A stretch of DNA of 64,000 bases from contig CBDFGS010000010.1 of assembly GCA_965247255.1 (NCBI GenBank), forward strand, positions 186,001-250,000. Reading direction: 5' to 3'. Position 1 is the first letter of the stretch. The number at the start of each line of letters is the position of its first letter. A program made the position numbers and the translations under genes. The notes beneath the pieces are model-generated. The model worked only from the letters and a program-made list of their open reading frames with translations, was not told the DNA's origin and searched no databases. Positions 38,260-47,230 of this stretch are shown piece after piece. This DNA comes from CBDFGS01 sp965247255 (lineage in GTDB: Bacteria > Chloroflexota > Dehalococcoidia > Lucifugimonadales > CAUZJF01).

Positions 38260-39399
38260 CTAAACGGTTAGAACGCTGCGCAGCCGCTCGGCGAGGATAG
38301 ACTCCTCGCCGTCTCTCAAGGTGTGGGGGTTGACGGTAAGGGTGTCGTCCCCGGCAGCGCCCATTCTGACGCGGGGGACCCCGGAGTCGAGCTCATCGAG
38401 GACATCCCTGGCAACCTTGCCCAGAGCATCCGTGTCCAGGGTAATGTGGAGCCCCAGGGACCAGTAGCTATTGTTTGGGACGACCTTGGTCCGGAGCACG
38501 GAAGGGACGCCCTGCAGCTCTTTTTCGATGGCCGAGAACTTGGAGCCATAGGAGAGCAGGCGCTCTTCATGGTCCATCGTGACCCAGGCCTCGACGGCGG
38601 TAACCAGCCCAATGATCTCCTGGCGGTCGATCTTCATGCCGCGACCGAAAGGACGGCCATCTCCCTCGTGCATCGGAATAAACCCGAGGGACTGCACGGC
38701 CCTGACCAATTCCGCCTTGCCACAGACGAATCCTGTTGAGTGGGGTGCGTTCATATACTTGCCGCCGAAGCAGACGAGGTCGGCGGACTGGGCGTTGCGC
38801 TTGAAGTAGTCCAGCGGATATATCTGCGCCGCAGCGTCCGCGATCACCGGGATGCCCTTGGAGTGGGCAATCTGCGCCGCGTCCTCCAGCGAGACAACGG
38901 ACTCGTCGGGCTCGGCCTTCACCAGGTAGGCCAAAGCGGCGGTATTGGGACCGATGGCGCTCTCTAGCTGGGCAGCGGTGGTGCCCTTGTCATCGCCGGC
39001 CTCGACCAGCTTTCCGCCGGGCACGCTGTAGCTGCGCTCGTAGCCGTAGTGTTGTCGCGTCTGCAGGACGACCTCGTTCCTCATCCCGGATGTGTCCGGG
39101 AGGCGGGCGCGCTTGTCGGCGTCATCCCCCACGATGCAGGCCGCCGTGCTGAGGACGAGAGCGCTGAAGCAGCCTGAAGTCACGTAGGCAGACTCGACAT
39201 CCAGGAGGTCGGCGATGAACCGGCCAGACTTGTCCAGCAGCTCCCGCATCTCGACGAAGCCCACCTCGGCCTCCTCCATGGCCCGCTTTACCAGCGGGGA
39301 CGGAGTCGACCCACCCCAGTTCGTGGTGTTACCGCCGGCGTTGATGACCGGCGCCACCCCGAGCTTCGTGTAAACGTTGTCGTCTGTTATGAGGGCCAA
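38260..39399 (-). CDS. SelA-like PLP-dependent enzyme
   Basis: 379 residues. The N-terminal VINAGGNTTNWGGSTPS and AYVTSGCFSAL are characteristic of the selenocysteine-synthase-like (SelA/DgaE) family of fold-type I PLP enzymes. The aspartate contacting the PLP ring nitrogen is in VIADAAAQIYP, and the Schiff-base lysine is in CFGGKYMNAPHSTG. Family members outside selenium metabolism catalyse ammonia-lyase or beta-elimination reactions on hydroxy-amino acids (for example D-glucosaminate-6-phosphate). No selB or tRNA-Sec is in the window, so a metabolic role is more likely. It lies upstream of nothing obvious; DapA-like and SDR genes follow on the same strand further up. Confidence 0.85.
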   Translation of the reverse strand: MALITDDNVYTKLGVAPVINAGGNTTNWGGSTPSPLVKRAMEEAEVGFVEMRELLDKSGRFIADLLDVESAYVTSGCFSALVLSTAACIVGDDADKRARLPDTSGMRNEVVLQTRQHYGYERSYSVPGGKLVEAGDDKGTTAAQLESAIGPNTAALAYLVKAEPDESVVSLEDAAQIAHSKGIPVIADAAAQIYPLDYFKRNAQSADLVCFGGKYMNAPHSTGFVCGKAELVRAVQSLGFIPMHEGDGRPFGRGMKIDRQEIIGLVTAVEAWVTMDHEERLLSYGSKFSAIEKELQGVPSVLRTKVVPNNSYWSLGLHITLDTDALGKVARDVLDELDSGVPRVRMGAAGDDTLTVNPHTLRDGEESILAERLRSVLTV

Positions 39400-39507
39400 C
39401 GGGTCCTCCTGCCGCAGGTGCGCGGCTGCGCCGAGCCCGTGCGTGTGGCACGAGAGCTGCTATCTCGCTGGAGCGCCGGAGCTTTTGCGAGCGAGGGTCG
39501 GCCTCTG

Positions 39508-40521
39508 TTATCCGGCCGCTACGCCTGCGGCAGCCCGTTCCTCGATTCCGTCGAAGATCGACTGGTCCCAGTCGACCCATTCCATAATGCCGCTGGCGTC
39601 GACGCCGCGCTGGTAGTCGTCGATATAGGCTTGCGTCAACGGCGCCTGGGCGGGAAACTCCGGCCCAGACTCCATGCCCAGGGCGCGCAGCCTTAGCCGA
39701 GAGGTCGGCCCCTCGCCCATGCCAACCCAGTTCTGCTCCTCGGGGCGGACGACCTTTATAAACGGGTCCAGCCTCACTCTTGTCTCGATCTCGTCGAGCT
39801 CATCCCACTTCTTCTGCTGCCACAGGCCCCACCGGTGGAGGGAGAACCTTGGAGCCACGTTGGCTTGAAAGTCGATGAACCCCCGCATCCCGAAGCGTGG
39901 CCCCACCGACATGATGCCGCCGTTATTGATGAAATTGAATTTGTCGGCGAAAAGCCTGAGCATCGCGACATAGTGCTTGATATCGAAAGACGACCACTTG
40001 ATACCTACGACGTTCTCCAAGTCCAAGAAGCGCTCCAGAAGGCTTTCACGGTACTCGAAGCCGGCGCCCGGCATCGCCCAGGGGGTGTTGTAGGCAAGTA
40101 TCCCAACGTCCGCCTCGTCGTGGACGTACTTGAAGTGGCCGAACACGTCCTCCTCAGACGGCCTCATGTAGCGCGGCGGCGCGAACTGGAGGAAGTCGAT
40201 GCCGACATCTGCCGCGTACCGGGCCTTTTTCGCGGCCCGCCTAGCGCTGAGCTCGAAAACCCCGATGCACGTCGGCACCTTACCCTCGGTGGTCTCGACG
40301 AGCACGTCGGCCATGGCGCGCCATTCGTCGTCATCGAGGAAGTACCCCTCGCCGAGGCCGCCGGCGATCATGAAGACCGCGTTGCCTTCCTTCAGGCCCT
40401 GGTCCAAAAGCCACTGGATGTGCCTCTTCTGTCGCTGCAGGAGCAGGTTGAACTTGTCGTCGTTGAAGGTCGGGAGTGATAGCACCACGCCCTGCAGCTT
40501 GTCTCTCCGAGAGCTCCCCAT
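39508..40521 (-). CDS. Dihydrodipicolinate synthase (DapA) family protein
   Basis: 337 residues. MIAGGLGEGYFLDDDEW, FLQFAPPRYMRPSEEDV, ILAYNTPWAMPG and the Schiff-base lysine in VVGIKWSSFD define the DapA/N-acetylneuraminate-lyase TIM-barrel family. It is somewhat longer than DapA itself (~295), with an extended C-terminus, so a catabolic aldolase/dehydratase role is more likely than lysine synthesis. The ATG at 40521 is preferred because AGGAGG lies nine bases upstream; an ATG nine bases earlier abuts the same site. Confidence 0.85.
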   Translation of the reverse strand: MGSSRRDKLQGVVLSLPTFNDDKFNLLLQRQKRHIQWLLDQGLKEGNAVFMIAGGLGEGYFLDDDEWRAMADVLVETTEGKVPTCIGVFELSARRAAKKARYAADVGIDFLQFAPPRYMRPSEEDVFGHFKYVHDEADVGILAYNTPWAMPGAGFEYRESLLERFLDLENVVGIKWSSFDIKHYVAMLRLFADKFNFINNGGIMSVGPRFGMRGFIDFQANVAPRFSLHRWGLWQQKKWDELDEIETRVRLDPFIKVVRPEEQNWVGMGEGPTSRLRLRALGMESGPEFPAQAPLTQAYIDDYQRGVDASGIMEWVDWDQSIFDGIEERAAAGVAAG

Positions 40522-40617
40522 TGTCTCCATCCTCCTGGTTATTCGGCGGAGTTGCGTCAATTTGCGGTCGAGAGTGTATCACACAGGCGGTCTCTAAAAG
40601 GCTTGCAAGAGGCCGTT

Positions 40618-41397
40618 TCAGACCATCAGATCGCCGCCGTTTATATCCAGCGACGAACCCGTTATGTACGCCGCCTTGTCAGAGGCAAGAAAGGCGACCA
40701 GCTCGGCCACCTCCCACGGCTCGCCGGCGCGCTGTATAGGAAAGCCTTCAGCGTAGGCCTTGACGCGGTCTTCATCGATCGCGGCCCGGACCATCTCCGT
40801 GTCCACCAGGCCGGGGCAGACCGCGTTCACGGTGATGCCGTCTCGGGCGACCTCTTTCGCGACGGCGCGAGTGAGGCCCAGGAGTCCGGTCTTGGCCGCA
40901 GTATAGTGCGGGCCGCCAAGGGTGCTCACGGTCTTGCCTGCGGTTGAAGAGAAGTTGATGATGCGGCCCCAGCCCGCTTCCTTCATGGCCGGGAGAACGG
41001 CCCTGGTGCAGAGGTAGGCCCCCTTGAGGCTTACGTTCACCACGAGGTCCCACTCGTCTTCTTCGATGTCGACGATTCGTGTAGGCCGGAGAACACCAGC
41101 GGCGTGGACCAGAATGTGGACCGCCGCGAACGCGTCGCGCGTCCGCTTCACCATGTCGCGTACCTCGTCGGCCGAGGCGATATCTCCGGCGGTGGCGACG
41201 GCCTCGCCACCGCTCCGCACGATGCGGGACGCGGTCTCCTCGGCGGCCGAGGCGTTGATGTCGTTGACCGCGACACGCGCTCCACCGGCTGCGAGCCGTT
41301 GCGCTACCGCCCGCCCCATGCCCCGCCCGCCGCCCGTCACTATGGCGACCTTACCGGAGAACTCGCTTGTGTCAGTCACGTTGGTCATGTCAGTCAT
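40618..41397 (-). CDS. SDR family oxidoreductase
   Basis: 259 residues. TGGGRGMGRA (NAD(P)-binding TGxxxGxG), HAAGV (in place of NNAG), the catalytic S in NFSSTAG and YTAAK are all present, as is the C-terminal ITGSSLDINGG. This is the classical FabG-like fold. NADP or NAD preference and substrate are unclear. Several ATGs lie close together (41409, 41397, 41388), none with a strong ribosome site. It follows kbl on the same strand with a 66-base gap and may be co-transcribed with it. Confidence 0.87.
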   Translation of the reverse strand: MTDMTNVTDTSEFSGKVAIVTGGGRGMGRAVAQRLAAGGARVAVNDINASAAEETASRIVRSGGEAVATAGDIASADEVRDMVKRTRDAFAAVHILVHAAGVLRPTRIVDIEEDEWDLVVNVSLKGAYLCTRAVLPAMKEAGWGRIINFSSTAGKTVSTLGGPHYTAAKTGLLGLTRAVAKEVARDGITVNAVCPGLVDTEMVRAAIDEDRVKAYAEGFPIQRAGEPWEVAELVAFLASDKAAYITGSSLDINGGDLMV

Positions 41398-41463
41398 TCT
41401 GGACACCATGGAGTAGATCGAAATCGGCAGCGGGGGCGAAGGCACGCGGCGTCGCCGCCACGC

Positions 41464-42678
41464 TCAGATCACGCCCACCTCCTTGCCGGCTTCCTCGAAC
41501 ACGGACAGCGCGCGGTCGAGCTGCTCCCTGGTATGGGCAGCCGACAGTTGGACTCTGATGCGGGCTTCGCCGCGTGGGACTACGGGGAAGCTGAATGCCA
41601 CGACGAAAACGCCGCGCTCATTCACGGCTTCGGCCAACTTCACGTTCTTCAGCTCGTCCCGGACCATTATCGGCACGATAGGGTGATTGCCGGGGATGAT
41701 CTCGAAGCCCAGCCGCTCCATGCCATCTCGGAAATAGCGTGCGTTTTCCATGAGGGTATTTCGGAGACCCGGGTTGTCCTGCACCAGATCGAGGGCCTTG
41801 AGAGCGCCAACGACGATCAGAGGCGCAAGTGTGTTGGAGAATAGGTACGGCCTGGAGCGCTGCCGCAGGTACTCGACTATCTCCTTGCGGCCGCTGGTGA
41901 ACCCGCCCGACGCCCCCCCGAGGGCCTTGCCCATGGTGCTCGTGAGCACGTCGATGCGCTCGCTGACACCTAGCTCGTCCGGAGTGCCCCGGCCGTTGGG
42001 ACCGATGAAGCCGGTGGCGTGAGAGTCGTCGACCATCACCATCGCGTCGTACCGGTCGGCGAGGTCGCAAATTTCACGAAGCGGCGCAGTGTCGCCCTGC
42101 ATACTGAAAACGCCGTCCGTGGCGATCATGCGGAACCGGGCCGCCCCGGTCTCCTGAAGCTTAGACTCCAGTTCGTCCATATCGGCGTGGGCGTACACCT
42201 TACGCTGCGCCTTGCATAGCCGCCCACCGTCGATGATGCTGGCGTGGTTCAAGGCGTCGCTGATTATCGCATCCTCGTCGCCGAGCAAGGTCTCGAAAAG
42301 GCCGGCGTTGGCGTCGAAGCAGGAGGTGTAAAGGATCGTGTCTTCGGTGCCGAGCCACTCCGACAGCCGCTGCTCAAGCGTCTTGTGGATGTCTTGAGTG
42401 CCGCAAATGAACCTGACCGACGCCATTCCGAAGCCGTGGCTGTCCATCGCGTCGGCGACCGCTTTTTTGACATCGGGACTGTCGGCAAGACCCAGGTAGT
42501 TGTTGGCGCACAGATTTATAGCCTCGCCACGCGCGGTGTCCACCATAGGGCCCTGGGGCGTCGTGATGATCTGCTCGTCTTTGTAGAGACCAGCGTCGCG
42601 GATGGCCTGAAGCTCGTTACGCAGCCACGGCCCCATCGCGGTATAAGCCAAATTGGGACCTCCGATCAGAGGATGCAC
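41464..42678 (-). CDS. kbl: Glycine C-acetyltransferase (2-amino-3-ketobutyrate CoA ligase)
   Basis: 404 residues, the family's usual length. LCANNYLGLADSP, VRFICGTQDIHK, FDANAGLFETLLG, VMVDDSHATGFIG (aspartate at the PLP ring) and the lysine in TSTMGKALGGASGG identify an alpha-oxoamine synthase, and Kbl rather than BioF or HemA by the GTQDIH and DSHATGF context. It cleaves 2-amino-3-oxobutanoate with CoA to glycine and acetyl-CoA. It lies 123 bases downstream of tdh, the preceding enzyme of the threonine pathway. Confidence 0.92.
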   Translation of the reverse strand: MHPLIGGPNLAYTAMGPWLRNELQAIRDAGLYKDEQIITTPQGPMVDTARGEAINLCANNYLGLADSPDVKKAVADAMDSHGFGMASVRFICGTQDIHKTLEQRLSEWLGTEDTILYTSCFDANAGLFETLLGDEDAIISDALNHASIIDGGRLCKAQRKVYAHADMDELESKLQETGAARFRMIATDGVFSMQGDTAPLREICDLADRYDAMVMVDDSHATGFIGPNGRGTPDELGVSERIDVLTSTMGKALGGASGGFTSGRKEIVEYLRQRSRPYLFSNTLAPLIVVGALKALDLVQDNPGLRNTLMENARYFRDGMERLGFEIIPGNHPIVPIMVRDELKNVKLAEAVNERGVFVVAFSFPVVPRGEARIRVQLSAAHTREQLDRALSVFEEAGKEVGVI

Positions 42679-42801
42679 CGCAATGGTGCGCCGCCAATAC
42701 TGCGGGGAGCGTAGCGCCTGAACAGGTTGGTGTCAACGGCACCTCGACGGCTACGGATGGACCACCTGGCCGCGCACGTTAGCATCCGGCTCGTCGCCCT
42801 C

Positions 42802-43891
42802 CTAAGCAGACTCTGGGACGTGCTCAACGGCGCGTCTCGGACGAAGGACTATCTTGCAGGCGTTCCCTGTCGACAAGAGGGTCATGGCCTCGTCGATGCT
42901 TTCGAGGGCTATCTCGCTGGTGATCAAGGGTCTCAGGTCGACAACGCCGCTTTCGAGGAGCCATGGCGTCTTGTACCAGGTGTCGAAGATGCGCCTACCG
43001 TTTAGCGCGAGAACGGTGAGGTTCTTGAAGATCATGCTCTCCGCCACGTCGATACGGACAGGGCTCGAAGGGATACCGAAGAGGGTGACGCGGCCACCGT
43101 TGCGAACGCCTCGGAATGCGGCGTCTATTGCGGATGGAGCGACGCTCATCTCAAGGACAACGTCGACTCCGAAGCCCTCGTTGGTGCTGACGAGCCACTC
43201 AGCGCTATCGCCGTCGGCACCGGCGCCTCGCTCGTTGAACACGTCGTCAGCTCCCATGAGCTTGGCGAGGCCGAGGCGGTAGTCGTTGAGATCGACGGCC
43301 ATGACGCCTGCAGCGCCGGAGGCCTTGGCGATGCCGATGGAAAAGAGCCCAACAGGGCCGCAGCCGAGAACGCCGACGCTCTGCCCCGCCGGGTCGTGGG
43401 CCAACGTAGCGAAGACCGCGTTGCCGAACGGCTCCTGCAGTGTGGCGATCTCAGAGGGGAGCTTGTCTCGGTCGTTTTGCCAAATCACCTTCTCCTGGAG
43501 GGAGATGTACTCGGCGAAGGCGCCCGTCGCGGTCCACGCCCAGAATCCTGGTCCGCGGGCACATGTGCGCCTGTCCGGTTCGACACTGGAAGCACATGCC
43601 GCAGGTAACGTGGCTCTCGGCGGAGACGTAGTCGCCCACTGCCGCGTGGCGAACGTCGCCCCCTACCTCCACCACGGTGCCGGCGAATTCGTGCCCCACG
43701 GTCAGGGGAAGCTCGAGGCGGTTCTGGGCCCACTCGTCCCAATTCCATATGTGCAGGTCGGTACCGCAAACGCTGGCGGCTTCGACGGCGACAAGCACCT
43801 CGTCGGGCGCGACGCCAGGGATGGGCACGCGCTCGATGGTGAGTCCCTTCTCAGGGCTGACTTTGCGCACGGCGGTCATAGTGCCGGCCAT
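42802..43891 (-). pseudogene. tdh: L-threonine 3-dehydrogenase, frameshifted
   Basis: The N-terminal part (EAASVCGTDLHIWNWDEW, GHEFAGTVVEVGG, the structural-zinc cysteines in CGMCFQCRTGQAHMC) and the C-terminal part (LQEPFGNAVFATL, VLGCGPVGLFSIGIAKA, VLEMSVAPSAID) are in different frames. One extra base in the run at 43523-43525 breaks the gene; removing it restores a DGAFAEYISLQEKVIW junction. All catalytic zinc and Rossmann residues are then present in a ~362-residue medium-chain zinc dehydrogenase. It would oxidise threonine to 2-amino-3-ketobutyrate for Kbl. A homopolymer-type error is a plausible cause, so the gene may be functional in the organism. Confidence 0.9.
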
Positions 43892-43976
43892 TAGCAGACT
43901 CCGATACCTAAGTGGTCACAGCCGTTAGCCCTTGCGTGCGCGTGTCGGCACGATCGGGAGGGGCAGGATCGAACGC

Positions 43977-44915
43977 CTAGCTGGGGACCAAGTATTTTCT
44001 CGGGATTTCCGCGCCGACGGTGTACTGTATCCTGCCGATTCGCACCATCTGGTACACGTTGACTCTGAAGTCCGGGTTGATGCACGTGTGCATATAGGCG
44101 TCGCGCTCAGAGACGCCGTACTCATCGACCATCCATTCCATCAGGTTCACGATGGCGCTCTCGACGGCGTCCTCAAGCGGCCTGAAGGAGTACAGAGACA
44201 CGATCGAGTCATCTTTCTCCAGCCGCACGAATGGTATCTTCTTGTTTTTTACAACGCGGCAGCTCAGAGTCAATTCAGCGCGGGTCTCGTCTGCAGTGCC
44301 GTAGAACTCGGTGTCGCCCTGGCTGGCATGAACGTCGCCGACATAAAGGAGCCCACCTGGATGATATGAGTTGAGGTAGCAGCGGGTGCCCTCCTTAATG
44401 TCCCTGACGTCCAGGTTTCCACCCCATGGGCCCTGCCCCACGGAGCTGGTCTCGACCTCCCTGTCCGGGGCCGTTCCAATCGTCCCAATCATGGGCTGCA
44501 GGTCCCAGGTGATCTTATCGTTGAATATCCCCTGCCCGTCCCGGGTAGTCCCGCTGGGGCCGGGCAAGTGCTTGATGATGTGGACGAACGGGCCGCGCAG
44601 CGACTGCCACCGGTAAGAGTCCCCCAGCGGATTCTGGCCCGGGCGCATGGCGGTAAAGCCCTGCTCGTCGACCTCGATCTTCTCGATGGTGACCTCGAGC
44701 AGGTCTCCCCTGCCCACCCCCTCGACGTAGACGGGGCCGCCCATGGGATTACCCTTGGGCGGTTCAAACCTCCTGGTTGGGAGGTCCATGACGCGAAGCG
44801 CGACGTCCGGCGAGCGCACTTGCCCGGACCCGGCGTCCTCGGTCTCGACAACGAAGCTCTCCCCCTGCTCGACTGTGATTATAGGGTCGTGACGGTGGTC
44901 GAACTCGTACACCAT
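43977..44915 (-). CDS. Acetamidase/formamidase family protein
   Basis: 312 residues from MVYEF. VTIEKIEVDEQGFTA, GTIGTAPDRE, NLDVRDIKEGTRCYLNSYHPGGLLYVGDVHASQGDTE are the motifs of the FmdA/AmdA family, beta-rich homomultimeric amidases that release ammonia from formamide or acetamide. Length is within the family range (about 300-410). The start is uncertain: an open frame continues 29 codons upstream and neither start has a clear ribosome site. Formamide hydrolysis would fit a C1/N catabolic neighbourhood, but that is inference. Confidence 0.85.
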   Translation of the reverse strand: MVYEFDHRHDPIITVEQGESFVVETEDAGSGQVRSPDVALRVMDLPTRRFEPPKGNPMGGPVYVEGVGRGDLLEVTIEKIEVDEQGFTAMRPGQNPLGDSYRWQSLRGPFVHIIKHLPGPSGTTRDGQGIFNDKITWDLQPMIGTIGTAPDREVETSSVGQGPWGGNLDVRDIKEGTRCYLNSYHPGGLLYVGDVHASQGDTEFYGTADETRAELTLSCRVVKNKKIPFVRLEKDDSIVSLYSFRPLEDAVESAIVNLMEWMVDEYGVSERDAYMHTCINPDFRVNVYQMVRIGRIQYTVGAEIPRKYLVPS

Positions 44916-45138
44916 CGCTTGTTCCCGGGTTATCCGCTGCAAATAACACCCCCTGCTCGGCTCTCTGGAGGGAAGTCTATTACATTTGATTCGGACGGCC
45001 AAGGGTCCGGCCCGACTGTGTGCACGCGGCCTCGCCGGAGGCCTTGGTGGGTTGGTGGACGGGCTAGTTGGAAGATGGTAGCCTGCGCCGGGGCATTCCC
45101 CCTTGCGGGGACGACTTCTATGCCGCCCGCTATAGCCG

Positions 45139-45960
45139 ATGATTCTGGGACTCGCATCTCCAACGTACGCCAGCGTCTTGCCACAAGAGCACCCGCTAAT
45201 ATGGCTGCTGGACCGGTGCGCTGAGTACGACCTTCAAGCGCTCGAGGCCGGGCTGCCCCTGGACGGGTCAGACGACCCGGCAGCGGTGAAACGGAAGGCG
45301 GCCGACCTGGGGGTCCAGTGGGTCGGGTATTGGCACGACGATTTCGTCGATCCGGACGGTGGAATGGGCGACCTGGTCGAGCGGGCGAAGATTGCCTTCG
45401 ACGTCGCGGAACGTGGGGGATGCGACAAGGTCGTCGTGTTCGGAAAAGGGGCGGCGCACAATCGCTTCACGAAGCACCCGCCGGTGGCCGAGCAGATAGC
45501 CCTCATGGCCGGCAACCTGGCCGCAGTGGCGGATGAAGCCGGCGAGCGCGGGCTGCGTTTGGGGCTTCTGCCCCACCTGGACTACCGAGCGAGCGAGGTG
45601 CTGCAGGTGGTGGAGCGCGCAGGCGACCCGTCCCTGGCGGTGGCGCTGGACTGCGCCAACGCGCTGCCGGTGTCCGAGGACCCGGTAGAGGCCGCTCAAA
45701 CGCTGGCGCCGCACGCCATCGCGGTCGCCTTCAAAGACCTGCAGGTCTACCCGCATCGCTCGGACCACGTTACCATCTAGGGCACGCCAATCGGCCAGGG
45801 GTCGGTGGACTACGACGCAATCCTGCCGGTCCTCGCCTCGGCGCTACCGGAGCCGGACCAAACCACCGCGTGCATCAAGCTGCGTGTGCCTCCGGGGAAC
45901 GACGATCACGACGCATGGATACGGGAGAGCCTACAGTATCTAAAGGCGAGGCTGTCGTGA
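45139..45960 (+). pseudogene. Sugar isomerase/epimerase-like TIM barrel with internal amber codon
   Basis: Reads ILGLASPTYASVLP, then VFGKGAAHNRFTKHPPVAEQ, LRLGLLPHLDYRASEV, VALDCANALPV and FKDLQVYPHRSDHVTI, then TAG at 45778-45780, and continues in the same frame GTPIGQGSVDYDAILPVL to TGA at 45960. The HxD, D(x)AN and GxGxVD elements match AP-endonuclease-2/xylose-isomerase-like barrels of about 273 residues. Relatives commonly have tryptophan before GTPxGQG, so TGG to TAG is the likely change. The C-terminal ~60 residues, including the last barrel strand, would be lost. Confidence 0.85.
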
Positions 45961-46003
45961 TCAGGGCGGGCTACTCGTTCCTGCGCCTTTTCGGAGCACT
46001 ACC

Positions 46004-47179
46004 TTGTTCGTAGCAACCAAAGACCTGGTACTGCCGACCGCCGTAATCGGCTCGATGCCTCGGCCGCGCTGGTATCGAGAGAGCCTGCGTGGCCGGCCGT
46101 TCAAGCTGGCGCTCGGAGACGCCCTCTTCCGTGAGCAATACATGGACGCGGTGGCATGTTTCACGGGAGACCAGACGCGCGCCGGACTGGACATCCTGAC
46201 GGACGGCGACGCGCGATTCGACCTGGACGTTGGCGGGCGGTCCTGGTTCTTCTACCCCATCGAGAGAATCGGCGGCATCGAGGGCCACACCGACAGGTCG
46301 CCGGGCTGGCAGCAGCGCTTCGGGGTCCGGCCCGGCCACATCCTGTGGGAGGTGCAGGAGGCGTACCAGCCGCGGCGGGTCACCGGCAGGTTGACACGCG
46401 GGCCGTTGGAATACGCGGCAGTGTGGAAGGTCGCCCAGCGGACCAGCAACCGTCCGGTCAAGTTCGGGGCCATAAGCGCACAGAGTATTCCTAGCATGCT
46501 TCACAACGAATATTACTCGTCGGACCCCGAGCTGCTGCTCGACCTGAGCGCCATCATCAACGAGGAGTTGAAGGAGGTCGCCGCGGCGGGGTGTCAGGTT
46601 ATCCAGGTGGAGGAGCCGTCGCACCACTACAGGGCGCTGAATCCGGTGACCACCGACCTGGACCTTGAGCTCCTCACCGAAGCTTTCAATCGCGAGGTCG
46701 AGGGCGTCGACACGGAGGTGTGGGCGCACACCTGCTGGGGGAATCCGAACCAGCAGAAGCTGTACTGGGACCCACCGTCGTACGAGCGGGCCCTGCCGCA
46801 CCTCTGGCAGCTCAACGCCGACGTCGTAACATTCGAGTGCGCCAGCACCGGGGGCAAGGACATGCACCTCCTTGCCGATTGCCCGCCGGACAAGAAGGTG
46901 GCGGTCGGCGTAGTTAGCCACACGACAACAACGGTGGAACCGCCGGAGGTCGTAGCGGAGCTGATCAGGAAAGCGCTTCAGTACGTTCCTGCCGAGCGCC
47001 TCGTGCTGACGTCAGATTGCGGCTTCGGGCGCGAGGGCCTGTCTCGGCGGATCGCGTTCTACAAGTGCGTGGCCCTGGTCCAGGGCGCGAACATCGTGCG
47101 GCGAGAGCTAGGGCTTCCGGAGGCCGAGATACGCGCCGCCGATGCGAGCCTGGCGTTCGGAGAGACCGGCGATGCCTAG
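46004..47179 (+). CDS. Cobalamin-independent methionine synthase (MetE C-terminal) family protein
   Basis: 391 residues. VIGSMPRPRWYRESL and DILTDGDARFD at the N-terminus, the ligand-bearing VIQVEEPSHHY, VWAHTCWGNPN (histidine and cysteine zinc ligands) and LVLTSDCGFGR (second cysteine ligand) match the MetE C-terminal barrel. Stand-alone proteins of this type are methyltransferases of uncertain substrate; they lack the N-terminal domain for folylpolyglutamate, so true methionine synthase is unlikely. The start codon is TTG; an alternative lies close by. It is followed 51 bases later by the dipeptidase gene. Confidence 0.85.
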   Translation: MFVATKDLVLPTAVIGSMPRPRWYRESLRGRPFKLALGDALFREQYMDAVACFTGDQTRAGLDILTDGDARFDLDVGGRSWFFYPIERIGGIEGHTDRSPGWQQRFGVRPGHILWEVQEAYQPRRVTGRLTRGPLEYAAVWKVAQRTSNRPVKFGAISAQSIPSMLHNEYYSSDPELLLDLSAIINEELKEVAAAGCQVIQVEEPSHHYRALNPVTTDLDLELLTEAFNREVEGVDTEVWAHTCWGNPNQQKLYWDPPSYERALPHLWQLNADVVTFECASTGGKDMHLLADCPPDKKVAVGVVSHTTTTVEPPEVVAELIRKALQYVPAERLVLTSDCGFGREGLSRRIAFYKCVALVQGANIVRRELGLPEAEIRAADASLAFGETGDA

Positions 47180-47230
47180 GCTAACGACGCCTTTGGCGAA
47201 GACCAGCGACTGGACGGAGAATGGCCCCTC

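Noticed and set aside
38260..39399. Selenocysteine synthase (selA) proper
   Set aside because: No selB, selC or selD nearby, and the protein is about 80 residues shorter than typical bacterial SelA; better described as a SelA-like metabolic enzyme.
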